From Mycolicibacterium llatzerense (GTDB taxonomy: Bacteria; Actinomycetota; Actinomycetes; Mycobacteriales; Mycobacteriaceae), in assembly GCF_000878195.1 (NCBI RefSeq), contig NZ_JXST01000029.1, positions 25,323 through 89,322 of the forward strand: 64,000 bases of DNA, in the 5' to 3' direction. The first letter of the stretch is position 1; each line of letters begins with the position of its first letter. This document shows, one piece after another, positions 19,518-32,226 of the stretch. Made by a program: the position numbers and the translations under genes. The notes under the pieces are model-generated. The model did no database searches. It was not told the origin of the DNA and was given only the letters and a program-made list of their open reading frames with translations.

Positions 19518-19969
19518 TCAATTCGCCGCGGCGACGGTCGTTGTCGGCTCGTGGACGACGGGGCCGGGTTCCGGCGCGTACCGGGCGTCGATCTGCGGGG
19601 CGTACTTCTCGGCGATGGGGCGGCGTTTGAGCTTCATGGTCAGAGTGATCTCGTCTTGCCGAAGACGTGCGCCAGATCGCCCGCCGGCAGGGTGTTGTAT
19701 ACCGAGAACGACGTGGCGCCGACATGTTGCGCACCGACTTCCAGCGGATAGAACGCCACCCGGTTGCTCATCATCAGCGACACGGTGTCGCCGCGGGTCA
19801 CGCCGAGACCGCTCAGCCCTGCTGCCACGGCACGCACCTGATCGGAGTACTGCACCCAGGTCAGGGTCGGCCCGCCGTCTGCGGTGCGCAACGCGACCGC
19901 TGCAGGATCGACCGCCGCGCTCAGTTGAAACGCTTCACACAAGGTGGTCGGACGCTGCGCTGCGGACAT
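19518..19969 (-). pseudogene. Remnant of a long-chain fatty-acid-CoA ligase (fadD11-like), internally deleted
   Basis: The first about 104 residues (start at 19969) are a normal acyl-CoA synthetase N-terminus: TLTWVQYSDQVRAVAAGL, RGDTVSLMMSNR and TSFSVYNTLPAGDLAHVFG. After FGK the frame stops. In another frame the DNA resumes as a typical FadD C-terminus of 46 residues beginning QDEITLTMKLKRRPIAEKYA and ending at 19518. The AMP-binding core and catalytic lysine region, some 450 residues, are missing. In M. tuberculosis fadD11 lies close to dnaE1, as here, so this is probably its decayed counterpart. Confidence 0.85.
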
Positions 19970-20157
19970 TCGGGAGCCTCCTCGGTCGGCTCATGATCGA
20001 AGCACAAACTCGTGGTGCACCTGGAGTGGTTGGCGAATCCGATGCGGCGCAGCCTTCCGCAACCGCATCGCGTTGCCGGACGTCAGCGCGAAATCCGCAC
20101 GGCGCTAAACATTTTGGCCTCATCGTTCAGTCCGCGTGGCGGCGTATCGTCGGAACG

Positions 20158-20991
20158 ATGGGAATATCCGTTACGCCTCTGACGCCGGTGGAACAGACGG
20201 CCTTGTTGACCGTGTATGCCCGAGCCTTGGACAGTCGGGGGCCACGCCCGATTCTTGGCGACACCTGGGCTGAATCCGTCGTGGCGGCGGTCGACTACGA
20301 CTTCGCCGGCCTACGGGTCCAGACCAGCGTGGCCTGCCAGACTGCCCTGCGAGCCAAGATGCTCGACGACCGGATACGCGCATTCGTCGCATCGAATCCC
20401 CATGCCGTGGTGGTCGATCTGGGCGGCGGTCTCGACAGTGGCTACTACCGGGTGTCTCCCGCACCGACAGTCGACTGGTACACCGTGGACCTGGCAGGCA
20501 TCTCGGCGCTGCGCGACCAGTTGTTACCACCGAATGGTCACTCTCACACCGTGGTGGCATCGGTAGCCGAACCAGACTGGGCCGCAACGATTCCCGCCAA
20601 CCGACCCACGATGATCGTCGCGGACGGATTGTTCGCATTCCTGACCGAGCCGGTGATCGCGGGCGTTTTCCGCAGCATCACCGAACATTTTCAGAGTGGC
20701 GAGCTGGCGTTCAACGATTACGGGCAGTTCGGACCGCTGAGCCTGGCCGCGTTCAAGTACCTACCGCAGAAGATGTTCAAAGACGTTGGCAGCCAATTGG
20801 GTTACGTGGGATTCAAGGACGCACGGCATCCGCTGACGTGGAATCCACGAATGCAGCTGCTCGAAGAGACCAGTCTGGCGCACCAGCCTGAGGTCGAGCT
20901 ATTTCCGGGTGCCCTGCGTATCGCAACTCGGCTCACCGGGCTCACCAAAGCCGGCGCGCGTAAGGCGCGGATTCTGCGATACCGCTTCTGA
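20158..20991 (+). CDS. Class I SAM-dependent methyltransferase, LCMT/TcmP-like
   Basis: A 277-residue methyltransferase. The SAM-binding motif is AVVVDLGGGLDSGYYRV near residue 82, which with the later DYGQFGPLS fits the leucine carboxyl methyltransferase/TcmP group of O-methyltransferases. The frame is open far upstream but the ATG at 20158 gives the usual family length. It is convergent with dnaE1, 18 bases apart. The substrate is unknown; members methylate carboxyl or hydroxyl groups on small molecules. Confidence 0.82.
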   Translation: MGISVTPLTPVEQTALLTVYARALDSRGPRPILGDTWAESVVAAVDYDFAGLRVQTSVACQTALRAKMLDDRIRAFVASNPHAVVVDLGGGLDSGYYRVSPAPTVDWYTVDLAGISALRDQLLPPNGHSHTVVASVAEPDWAATIPANRPTMIVADGLFAFLTEPVIAGVFRSITEHFQSGELAFNDYGQFGPLSLAAFKYLPQKMFKDVGSQLGYVGFKDARHPLTWNPRMQLLEETSLAHQPEVELFPGALRIATRLTGLTKAGARKARILRYRF

Positions 20992-21009
20992 ATTCGCCCG
21001 GACCTGTCA

Positions 21010-24543
<3,534 letters not shown>

Positions 24544-24610
24544 AGGGCTGCCAGTCTAAAACGGGCCACCGACACGGTTCGGCGTGTCGGGTGCTGTGTC
24601 GTCAGGACGA

Positions 24611-25309
24611 CTACGACAAGGCGGCGACGCCCGCGGGGACGCGCTCTTCGGCCACGCATACTTCAGTTGCCACCGGAGCCACCAGCAACCCCTTGTGCAA
24701 CACCAGTTGCAGTTGCTTAGTTACCGCCTCGACGCGGTCCCGGTCGGCCACCAGCCCGGCGTAGAACCCGAGTCCCCACACCATGGTGTACAGCAGATCG
24801 GCAACAGGAGCCACAGCCGTCTCGGCGGGCAACTCCCCGCGCGCCACGGCGTCGCGCACGGCCTGATCCATGAATTTGCGGACGGCGGCCTTCGCATCCC
24901 GCCTCGGGGCCGGCAATCGGTCGGCCTCGAGGTAGGAGCTGACGAGCAGCGCGACGCTGTCCGGTTCATGGACGCCGGCATTGCGGAATTCGGTGATCAG
25001 CACCGAAATCTGGGACGGCAGCGTGGATTCCGCGCCCGCGCGGGTAATGCAGAGATCGATCGTGGTGGCGATCTCATTCAGCAGGCAGTGGTAGATGTCC
25101 TCGCGCGTCTGGAAATGGTAATGCAGCGTCGGACGGCTCAACTCCGCGATCTCGGCAATGGCCTGGATGGTGGTGGCATGGTAGCCACGGACGGCAATCA
25201 CCTCGCGCGCGGCATCCAAGATACGGGCCCGGGTCTGAGCAGAATCAGTGCCCGCCGGGCGACCCCTCCGGCGCGTCGCCTTCACTGGGAGAACCTCGAG
25301 TTGCACCAT
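24611..25309 (-). CDS. TetR-family transcriptional regulator
   Basis: A 232-residue TetR-type regulator. The helix-turn-helix reads ARILDAAREVIAVRGYHATT then IAEIAELSRPTLHYHFQTRE. The ATG at 25309 is chosen because GAGGA lies seven bases upstream. It is divergent from the ABC exporter operon across 367 bases, so it may control that operon, and it lies just upstream of dnaE1 on the same strand with its own promoter. The ligand is unknown. Confidence 0.87.
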   Translation of the reverse strand: MVQLEVLPVKATRRRGRPAGTDSAQTRARILDAAREVIAVRGYHATTIQAIAEIAELSRPTLHYHFQTREDIYHCLLNEIATTIDLCITRAGAESTLPSQISVLITEFRNAGVHEPDSVALLVSSYLEADRLPAPRRDAKAAVRKFMDQAVRDAVARGELPAETAVAPVADLLYTMVWGLGFYAGLVADRDRVEAVTKQLQLVLHKGLLVAPVATEVCVAEERVPAGVAALS

Positions 25310-25676
25310 GCCACGTCCTCGCACAGGGAAGGGATATTTTCGAATTCAGCAAACTCTAAGACATAGCTGATGCCTGGTCAACCGCTACCCCATCAACGCT
25401 CAGCCAACTTGCCGTCCGAGACCGTCCGGATCCGTCGATTCTGTCCGGTGACCGGCACAGACGGCGCTACGTTCGCCGCCCGATCAGCACTGTCTTCCGC
25501 CACGCCGCCGAGCGCCGCAATGCATTTGCCCGGAAATTTGTCGCCGACGTAGAGATCCGGCAACCGATCGCGGTCTCGAGGCACCGGGCAAACAGCCGCG
25601 CATAGTGACGATGTCCACATCGCGGCGAGCGCTGTGCGAATTGAATGCGCTGTGGCTCTCTGTATCGTATGAGTCC
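25310..25676. other. Gene-free divergent region between the TetR and the ABC exporter operon
   Basis: I see no supportable gene here. Short open frames lack ribosome sites and family resemblance. The part near 25325-25370 is AT-richer than its surroundings and probably holds the TetR promoter. The exporter promoter should lie in the last 100 bases. No clear palindrome stood out. Confidence 0.5.
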
Positions 25677-26609
25677 GTGATCGAGCTCATTAACGTCGCC
25701 AAGACTTTTGGCGGGTCCGTTCCCGCACTCCGCGACGTGAGCTTTTCCGTCCCCACCGGCTCTGTGTGTGCGTTGCTGGGACACAACGGTGCCGGCAAGA
25801 CGACGACGGTCAAGATCCTGTCCACATTGCTCAAGCCGAGCTCGGGCCAGGCGATCGTCGCCGGCTACGACGTGGCCAAGGAGCCCGGGAAAGTTCGTCA
25901 GGCAATCGGCGTCACCGGGCAGGACGCCGCGCTCGATCTGCGGCTGACCGGACGCGAGAACCTCGTCCTGTTCGGCCGCCTGCGAGGCCTGCGACGCGGC
26001 GAAGCCCGCAGCCGGGCCGACGAACTGATCACCCAATTCGATATGGGCCACGCCGCGGACCGTCAGGTCAGCGGGTATTCCGGCGGCATGCGCCGGCGTA
26101 TCGACATCGCGGTGTCCCTGGTCGTCCCACCGAAGGTGCTGTTCCTCGACGAGCCGACCACCGGCCTCGACCCGCGCAGCCGCCGCGACGTCTGGAATCT
26201 GGTGTCGTCCATGAAAGCCCAGGGCATCACCGTGCTGCTGACAACGCAGTACCTGGAAGAAGCCGACATCCTCAGCGATTCGATCGTCATCCTCAACGCC
26301 GGTCAGATCGTCGCCCGCGGCACCGCCGACGAGCTCAAGCGCCAGACCGGCTCCAGCTACTGCGAGATGACCCCGCTCAACCCAGATGACCTGCCGCGCA
26401 TCGCGACTGCCCTGGCCGACTTCGACGAGGTCGAGGTCGACACCGACGCCACGACGGTGTCCGTGCCGGCGCCAAACGGGGTCGCGACCCTGACCGAGGT
26501 CTTTCGGCGCATGGATGAGATCAGCGTCGACCTCATCGACATCTCGCTGCGCCGGCCCTCGCTCGACGAGGTGTTCCTGCACCTCACCACCCCGGTCAAG
26601 TCCAAGTGA
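25677..26609 (+). CDS. ABC transporter ATP-binding protein, DrrA-like
   Basis: A 310-residue ATPase of the daunorubicin-resistance (DrrA) type. Walker A is GHNGAGKTT near residue 37, the signature is SGYSGGMRRR near residue 138, and Walker B is VLFLDEPTTGLDP near residue 157. The tail after residue 220 is the DrrA C-terminal domain. The GTG at 25677 begins at IELINVAKTF and has no ribosome site, so it may be leaderless. It overlaps the first permease gene by GTGA. The system should export a hydrophobic compound; beside glycan genes, a glycolipid or polymer is plausible. Confidence 0.9.
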   Translation: MIELINVAKTFGGSVPALRDVSFSVPTGSVCALLGHNGAGKTTTVKILSTLLKPSSGQAIVAGYDVAKEPGKVRQAIGVTGQDAALDLRLTGRENLVLFGRLRGLRRGEARSRADELITQFDMGHAADRQVSGYSGGMRRRIDIAVSLVVPPKVLFLDEPTTGLDPRSRRDVWNLVSSMKAQGITVLLTTQYLEEADILSDSIVILNAGQIVARGTADELKRQTGSSYCEMTPLNPDDLPRIATALADFDEVEVDTDATTVSVPAPNGVATLTEVFRRMDEISVDLIDISLRRPSLDEVFLHLTTPVKSK

Positions 26610-27343
26610 CGGCGTTCGGACTCCTGACGGGCCGCCTCCTCCGCAAGGGCTGGCTGGACCTCGTCTTCGCCGTACTGGTGCCGGTTTCCACGCTGATCGG
26701 CCTCACGTTCATGCTCGGCGGTGTCATCGCCACCGGCGACATGAGCTATGTGCAGTACATCCTGCCGGCGGTGGTCGTGCAGGCGATGCTGTTCGGTGCG
26801 CTGACCACCACCGATCGGGCCGCCGGAGAAAAGGCCAGCGGCCTGGGCTCCCGAATGCGCACCTTGCCCATCTCCCCCTATGCGCCGCTGATGGCCCGGA
26901 TGGCCTACTGCCTGATCCGCGGCCTGTTGGCGTTGGTCGCATCAGTGCTGGCCGCGTATCTGCTGGGCTTCCGGGTGACCACCGGAATCGGTTATGCGGC
27001 AGCCTTCATCGTGCTGGCGCTGACCCTGACCCTGGCCGTGTCGTTCGGTGCCGACGCCACCGGATCGAAGGCCGGACGCGCCGAGGTGGCCAGCCAGCTG
27101 CTGCTGATCCCCCAACTGTTCCTCGTGATGCTGTCGACCGGCCTGGCGCCCGTCGAGGCATTTCCTTCGTGGCTGCATTCTTTCGTGCGCTACCAACCGG
27201 TTTCGCAGATCACCGACGCACTGCGCGGATTCACCAGCGGCCACATCGATACGGGCAACCTCGGCGCCAGCCTGGCGTGGACGGTCGGGCTGCTGCTCGT
27301 GTTCGGCGCCTTCGCCGTTCGACTTCAGGAGCGATCATCGTGA
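26606..27343 (+). CDS. ABC-2 type permease subunit
   Basis: A 245-residue ABC-2 membrane protein with six hydrophobic segments (for example LVFAVLVPVSTLIGLTFMLG and IVLALTLTLAVSFGAD). It starts with GTG in a GTGA overlap with the ATPase gene. It matches DrrB/DrrC-type permeases in length and layout. It should pair with the following permease gene to form the membrane channel. No substrate can be read from it. Confidence 0.86.
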   Translation: MTAFGLLTGRLLRKGWLDLVFAVLVPVSTLIGLTFMLGGVIATGDMSYVQYILPAVVVQAMLFGALTTTDRAAGEKASGLGSRMRTLPISPYAPLMARMAYCLIRGLLALVASVLAAYLLGFRVTTGIGYAAAFIVLALTLTLAVSFGADATGSKAGRAEVASQLLLIPQLFLVMLSTGLAPVEAFPSWLHSFVRYQPVSQITDALRGFTSGHIDTGNLGASLAWTVGLLLVFGAFAVRLQERSS

Positions 27344-28134
27344 ATCGGAGTTCGCAGCACCAACATTCACTGCTCACCGAGAGCTGGATCTTCGCCGGCC
27401 GACTCTTCATCCAGTGGCGTCGGTACCCGATGGTGCCGGTGCAGGCCTTGGTGTTTCCGACCCTGCTGCTCCTCATCTACGGCATCCTGGTCGGCAAGTC
27501 CATGGTCCGTCTCACCGGCAACAGCGGCCTGGACATCCTGATCCCGGTCTGCACGCTGGCCGGCGCCATGTCGGGCGCCATCGGGGCCGGTCTGGCCGTG
27601 CCCCACGACCGCGACAGCGGCCTGCTCACCCGGCTGTGGATCATGCCCGTTCGACGGACCTCTCCCCTGACCGGCGCCCTGCTGGCCGAGGCGCTGCGCA
27701 CCTTCGCGGCATCGGCGTTCGTCGTGGCGACCGGCTACCTGATGGGATTCCGTTTCTCGGGCAACTGGATCGCGTTCCTGGTCTACCTGTTGGTCCCGGT
27801 GGTCATCGTGCTCGTCTTCGCGACCATCGTGATCACCCTGGCCCTGCGACCGCAGGGCCGCATGATCCTCACCTGGACGAACACCGCCTGCATGGGCTTG
27901 GCGTTCGCCACCCTGATCCCGCCGGCGCGGATTCCGGCCGCACTGCGTCCCCTTGCCGACTACCAGCCGATCGCACCAGCGGCGGCGGCCATGCGGGCGC
28001 TGTCCTCCGGTGGCGCGTTCTGGCAGCCCCTGGCCGTGGCGTCGTTGTGGATGGTGGTGATCGCGGCGGTCGTCGTCCCGATGGCCGTGCGCTCGTACCG
28101 CGCCGCCGTCGAAGGCGGCAAAGTCGACGGCTGA
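27340..28134 (+). CDS. ABC-2 type permease subunit (second)
   Basis: A 264-residue ABC-2 permease starting with GTG in a GTGA overlap with the preceding permease. The N-terminal cytoplasmic part SWIFAGRLFIQWRRYPMVP is typical, followed by six hydrophobic helices. With the ATPase and first permease it forms a complete DrrABC-like exporter. The stop codon lies within a ten-base-pair hairpin that probably terminates the operon. Confidence 0.86.
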   Translation: MNRSSQHQHSLLTESWIFAGRLFIQWRRYPMVPVQALVFPTLLLLIYGILVGKSMVRLTGNSGLDILIPVCTLAGAMSGAIGAGLAVPHDRDSGLLTRLWIMPVRRTSPLTGALLAEALRTFAASAFVVATGYLMGFRFSGNWIAFLVYLLVPVVIVLVFATIVITLALRPQGRMILTWTNTACMGLAFATLIPPARIPAALRPLADYQPIAPAAAAMRALSSGGAFWQPLAVASLWMVVIAAVVVPMAVRSYRAAVEGGKVDG

Positions 28135-28154
28135 GCCAGTCGGGTCAGCCGTCG
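28125..28154. terminator. Hairpin terminator between the ABC exporter operon and the GT2 gene
   Basis: CGACGGCTGA pairs perfectly with TCAGCCGTCG across a ten-base loop. It contains the permease stop codon and sits between two convergent genes, so it may end transcription from both sides. There is no T-tract, as is usual in such genomes. Confidence 0.55.
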
Positions 28155-28169
28155 CGGGCCGGCGTTCGC

Positions 28170-29102
28170 CTAGGCGGAGTCGGTGTCCCGAGCCACGTCG
28201 AAATGCACCGGCATCTCGAACTCCTTGCGCTTGAACTGCGCGGCGAAATAGCCGTATTGGAAAGCGATTCCGAGGATCGCGGTAGCCGCCAGCTCCGACG
28301 GCGGACGCCGCAGTTCGGCCCGCAGCGTCGTCCAGGCCACCGCCGGTGAGACCCGCGCCGGGGCCTGGGTGCCCTTGCCGAGAGTGTCGTTGCGGTGCGC
28401 CCAGCGGATGTACGCGTTGCTATTGCCGTAACGCTTCCACTGGCTGGCCAGATCGCGAATCGCCGTCCGTGGCTCCCATTCCATCAGCACCCGGGTGTCG
28501 GTGGCGATGATGCCGAGCGACTGATCCTGGATCCGCCAGCAGATGTCGAGGTCACCGCCGCCACGCATGGCCCGGAACCCGTCCACCTTCTCGAAGGCGA
28601 TCCGGTCGATGCCGAGATTGCAGGTCGGGTAGTAGTCGGGCCGCGCCGGCACCATCCCGACGACCGCCTTCATCGCCCCGCCCCCGCGGGGCAACATGAA
28701 CGGCTGCATCTTCGCCGCCATCCGGGCGGCCACCGTCGGCCCCGACAAAGTACGAACGTTGGTGCAGGACAACGCAACTCTCGGTAGCCCCTGGAGAGCC
28801 CGATGCGCATCAAGGAGACCCGGCAGGGGCCGGCAGCGCCCGTCGATGAAAAGCAGGATGTCGGCGTCCGACCGGCTCGCGGCAACCTGCCGCGCGTAGT
28901 ACGGACCGCGACTGTTCGTCAGCGTCACCACGTTGGCACCCAGCGAACGCGCGACCGCAGCTGTGTCGTCGGCCGAAGCGTCGTCGACGACCGTGACCCG
29001 GTCACCCTCGGACAATTGATCGAGCAACGGCCGAAGCAGGTTCGGAAGGTGATCAGCCATGTCGCGGACCGGAATGATCACGTCGATCGTCTGACCCGCC
29101 AT
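28170..29102 (-). CDS. Family 2 glycosyltransferase
   Basis: A 310-residue GT-A glycosyltransferase. It starts TIDVIIPVRDMADHLPNLL, with VTVVDDASADDT and the metal-binding-type FIDGRCRPLPG near residue 88. FRAMRGGGDLDICWRI near residue 185 is the usual acceptor-side ED-type block. The ATG has AGAGGAG upstream. It follows the UDP-sugar dehydrogenase gene by 50 bases on the same strand, which suggests the two work in one pathway, perhaps with a uronic acid or derived sugar. Donor and acceptor are unknown. Confidence 0.87.
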   Translation of the reverse strand: MAGQTIDVIIPVRDMADHLPNLLRPLLDQLSEGDRVTVVDDASADDTAAVARSLGANVVTLTNSRGPYYARQVAASRSDADILLFIDGRCRPLPGLLDAHRALQGLPRVALSCTNVRTLSGPTVAARMAAKMQPFMLPRGGGAMKAVVGMVPARPDYYPTCNLGIDRIAFEKVDGFRAMRGGGDLDICWRIQDQSLGIIATDTRVLMEWEPRTAIRDLASQWKRYGNSNAYIRWAHRNDTLGKGTQAPARVSPAVAWTTLRAELRRPPSELAATAILGIAFQYGYFAAQFKRKEFEMPVHFDVARDTDSA

Positions 29103-29152
29103 GGATCAATCTCCTCTATCGCAAGTTCGTCGAGCAGCGGCGCGGCCGCGGA

Positions 29153-30469
29153 TCAGACGTGCAATCCGCCGCGGCCGAGGGAATACACCTGCCATCCGGC
29201 GCGCGACCAGTTCTCCCGGTCGATGACGTTGCGGGTGTCCAGCAGGCGCGGCTCCTTCACGACCGAGCGAAACGCCGCCGGATCGATGTTGGTGTATTCG
29301 TCCCACTCAGTCGCCAGCACGATCAGATCCGCGTTCCGGCAGGCGTCCTCGGCGGTGTCGAAGTAACCGAGCGTCGGGAACCGAGCTTTGGCGTTGTCGA
29401 TCGCCTTCGGATCGTGGACGCGGACGTCCGCACCCTTCAAGTGCATCGCGGCAGCCACGTTCAGCGCCGGCGAGTCACGCACGTCGTCACTGTTGGGCTT
29501 GAACGCCGCCCCCAGCACGGCGATGCTCTTGCCGAGGAATTCCCCACCCACGACCGCGCGCGCCACGGACACTGCCTTCTCGCGCCGGCGCAGGTTGATC
29601 TTGTCGACCTCGTGCAGGAACCTGAGCGCGTCCGAGGCCCCCAGCTCACCGGCCCTGGCGCTGAACGCACGGATGTCCTTGGGCAGGCAGCCGCCGCCGA
29701 AACCCAGGCCCGCGTTCAGGAATCGCTTACCGATGCGATCGTCGTACCCCAGCGCGCGGCTCAGCACCGTCACGTCGGCGTCGACGATCTCGCACACCTC
29801 GGCCATGGCGTTGATGAACGAAATCTTGGTCGCCAGAAAAGCATTGGCAGCGACCTTCACCAGTTCCGACGTCGGCAGGTCCGCCGTCAGATACGGCGTG
29901 CCGCCATCGAGCAGGGCCCCGTAGACCTCTTGCAGCGCCTTCTCTGCGTACTCGGAAGTGACCCCGAACACCAGACGGTCCGGCTGCAACGTGTCCTCGA
30001 TCGCCTTGCCCTCACGGAGGAACTCCGGATTCCACGCGACCTCGAGACCTGATGACGTCTTCGCGACCTCTGCGGCCAGGCGCTGGGCCGTACCGACCGG
30101 GACGGTGGACTTGCCGACGATCAGCCCGTCGCAGTCAGCGTTGGCCACCACCGCGCGGAAGGCACTGTTGACGTACTCGATGTTCGCGGCGTCGGAACCG
30201 GCCAACTGCGGCGTTCCGACACAGACGAAGTGCACCGCGGCGCCGGACACCGCTTCCTGCGCGGAATCGGTGAAGCGCAGCCGCCCGGTGGCGAGCACGG
30301 TAGCGAGCAGCTCGTCGAACCCCGGCTCGTAGAACGGCGAGGTGCCGGCCGACAACGCGGCGATCTTCGACGCATCGGTGTCGTAAGCAACGACCTCATG
30401 CCCGATGTGTGCCATGCAAGCGGCGTGAACGGCGCCCAGATAACCCGTTCCAATCACGCTCAATCTCAT
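29153..30469 (-). CDS. UDP-glucose/UDP-sugar 6-dehydrogenase
   Basis: A 438-residue nucleotide-sugar dehydrogenase. The N-terminal NAD-binding site is VIGTGYLGAVHAACMA. The catalytic cysteine is in GFGGGCLPKDIRAF near residue 260, with the lysine in TSELVKVAANAFLATKISFI near residue 205. It oxidises UDP-glucose (or a similar sugar nucleotide) to the uronic acid with two NAD. From memory, M. tuberculosis has a similar UdgA. Located beside GT2, it probably supplies a sugar for surface glycan or glycolipid. Confidence 0.93.
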   Translation of the reverse strand: MRLSVIGTGYLGAVHAACMAHIGHEVVAYDTDASKIAALSAGTSPFYEPGFDELLATVLATGRLRFTDSAQEAVSGAAVHFVCVGTPQLAGSDAANIEYVNSAFRAVVANADCDGLIVGKSTVPVGTAQRLAAEVAKTSSGLEVAWNPEFLREGKAIEDTLQPDRLVFGVTSEYAEKALQEVYGALLDGGTPYLTADLPTSELVKVAANAFLATKISFINAMAEVCEIVDADVTVLSRALGYDDRIGKRFLNAGLGFGGGCLPKDIRAFSARAGELGASDALRFLHEVDKINLRRREKAVSVARAVVGGEFLGKSIAVLGAAFKPNSDDVRDSPALNVAAAMHLKGADVRVHDPKAIDNAKARFPTLGYFDTAEDACRNADLIVLATEWDEYTNIDPAAFRSVVKEPRLLDTRNVIDRENWSRAGWQVYSLGRGGLHV

Positions 30470-31098
30470 ACAGCCGAACTCCCCGTCGTAGCAGCAATTT
30501 TCCGACCACCGAGGGGTCGCCGGTCAATCATTCTGAGCGCGCTCCACGCACGGTCGGGACGCACGGACCCGGGAATATTCGAGAGCAGCAGCCGTCGTAG
30601 CTAAGTACACCACACCATCTCGCCGGGGCCTCGTCGAGTCGCCGCGAACTGCCGTTCGGCCAACTGGGCGACGCCACCCCTGACCGCGAGCACTGCGGCG
30701 CCGGCCTGGGACGGGGATTTGGGCATGGACCCTCGGGTTTGCTCGATCAACACCGATGGGCCCGAATCCGCCCGTCGCGTCGTTGCCGTGGTCATGCAAC
30801 AGGTGCGATGTCGCCGATTGACGACCGAAAAATCACGGTGGGCGCCGTTACAGGATTGCCGATCGACACCCGAGCCAACCGCCCAGGCACTGTCCGTTAT
30901 TTGCCAGAGATATGCGGGCAACGCAATTGCTGTGCGCGTCAGAATTGTATTCGACGGTCGAACTCCGACAATTTCCGGCCAGCCCGAAGTCGCTGCTCAG
31001 AGACCGTTCGCATTGGTAACCAAAAGGAAATATCCGTGCCCGGCCGTAATTCACAGATATATGGCAGATTTGCCGCATCGAACTGTAGAGTCCGCTGC
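30470..31098. other. 629-base gene-free divergent region with an AT-richer right half
   Basis: No gene can be supported. The left half is ordinary GC-rich DNA with short frames lacking family resemblance. The right half, about 30880-31090, is visibly AT-richer and has many codon-like TAT and AAT triplets. It carries the probable promoter of the glycosyltransferase at 31099. It could contain decayed coding sequence from a transferred segment. Confidence 0.5.
31086..31091 (+). promoter_or_regulatory. Candidate -10 box for a leaderless transcript
   Basis: TAGAGT fits the mycobacterial TANNNT -10 consensus and ends seven bases before the ATG at 31099. No ribosome site precedes that ATG, so transcription may begin at the start codon itself. 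Confidence 0.45.
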
Positions 31099-32202
31099 AT
31101 GGCTCGCCCGCTTACTCGGCCTGCACCGCACGCTCTGGATACCTCTGCCGCCAAGGACACAAAGCCGATTCGAGTGGCGGTGTGGCCACACTGGTTGGAC
31201 AACCCGTATCTGCCCAACATGATCGATGGGTTACGCACCGAAGGCCTGGAAGTTTCTGCGCCCCATATTCTGAGCATCGAATCCGCTCGCCTACATGCCG
31301 GCGATTGGTTGCATCTGCATTGGTCCACAGAAGCGCACACCAGCCATGTGCGTTGGATATACGAAGCGCGCGCCGCGGCATTCAACCGGCAATTGCAAAT
31401 ACTGAAACGGCGCGGCGTGCGCATTGCCTGGACCGCGCACAATCTCGTGCCACACGACGATCCACACCCCGAACTGGGCCGCAGTATCCGCAAGGACCTG
31501 CTCGCGCTCGTCGACCATGTGTTCATCCATTTCCCCAGCGCCCAGGAGACGCTCGCGGCGGAATTCGGATACACGGGGCCATGCACCGTGGTTCGGCACC
31601 CGCACTACATCGACTCACACCCGGCGCCGCCGTCGCAGCTGGCAGCCCGCACCAAGCTCGGCCTGCCCATCGACGGCTTCGTCGCCCTGTCATTCGGATT
31701 GCTGCGCCCCTACAAGGGAATCGGCGACATCATCCGCGCCTTCCAGAAGGTCGCCAGGGACCAGGACCGCCTGATCCTGGCCGGAAACCCGCAGGGTGAC
31801 GTGTCGGCGGACCTCGAGCTCGCCCGGGCAGACCCGCGAATCCTGGTGTGCGCAAAGCGGATTTCGAAGGATGACGTGCCGTTGTACTTCGCCGCGGCGG
31901 ACGGCGCCGTCATTGCGCATCGCGGCTTCTTCACGTCCGGCAGCGCCCTGCTGGCACTGAGCATGGGCTGCCCCGTCATCGGACCCGAGGTCAACCACCT
32001 CGTCGATCTCGCCGGCGGACAGCGGCTCTACCCGGTCGAGCTCGGCGTCGACGGACTGGCGCTCGGCCTCGCCGAAGCGCGCGCGAAGGCAGGCACCGTC
32101 GACCGCGAATCGATGCGCTCTTGGGCCGGTAGTTACAGCAGCTGGAGCGAGGCTGCCGCGCGCACCGCGGCCGTGTTCCGCAATGGTGCCGACGGCCACT
32201 GA
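31099..32202 (+). CDS. Glycosyltransferase, GT4-like
   Basis: A 367-residue GT-B glycosyltransferase. The N-terminal half has RVAVWPHWLDNPYLPNMIDG and GVRIAWTAHNLVPHD. The C-terminal nucleotide-sugar half has ALSFGLLRPYKGIGDIIRAF and GSALLALSMGCPVIGPEV. These blocks resemble the group that includes capsule and gellan-type beta-glycosyltransferases. The ATG at 31099 is chosen; a -10 box seven bases upstream suggests a leaderless message. An FkbM methyltransferase gene follows 24 bases later. Confidence 0.85.
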   Translation: MARPLTRPAPHALDTSAAKDTKPIRVAVWPHWLDNPYLPNMIDGLRTEGLEVSAPHILSIESARLHAGDWLHLHWSTEAHTSHVRWIYEARAAAFNRQLQILKRRGVRIAWTAHNLVPHDDPHPELGRSIRKDLLALVDHVFIHFPSAQETLAAEFGYTGPCTVVRHPHYIDSHPAPPSQLAARTKLGLPIDGFVALSFGLLRPYKGIGDIIRAFQKVARDQDRLILAGNPQGDVSADLELARADPRILVCAKRISKDDVPLYFAAADGAVIAHRGFFTSGSALLALSMGCPVIGPEVNHLVDLAGGQRLYPVELGVDGLALGLAEARAKAGTVDRESMRSWAGSYSSWSEAAARTAAVFRNGADGH

Positions 32203-32226
32203 AACACGTTACAAATTCGTCGGAGA

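Noticed and set aside
30601..30921. A short frame containing VAQLAER, a peptide often seen when tRNA genes are wrongly translated
   Set aside because: No acceptor stem, T-loop GTTCGAATC or anticodon arm could be formed around it, so no tRNA is called.
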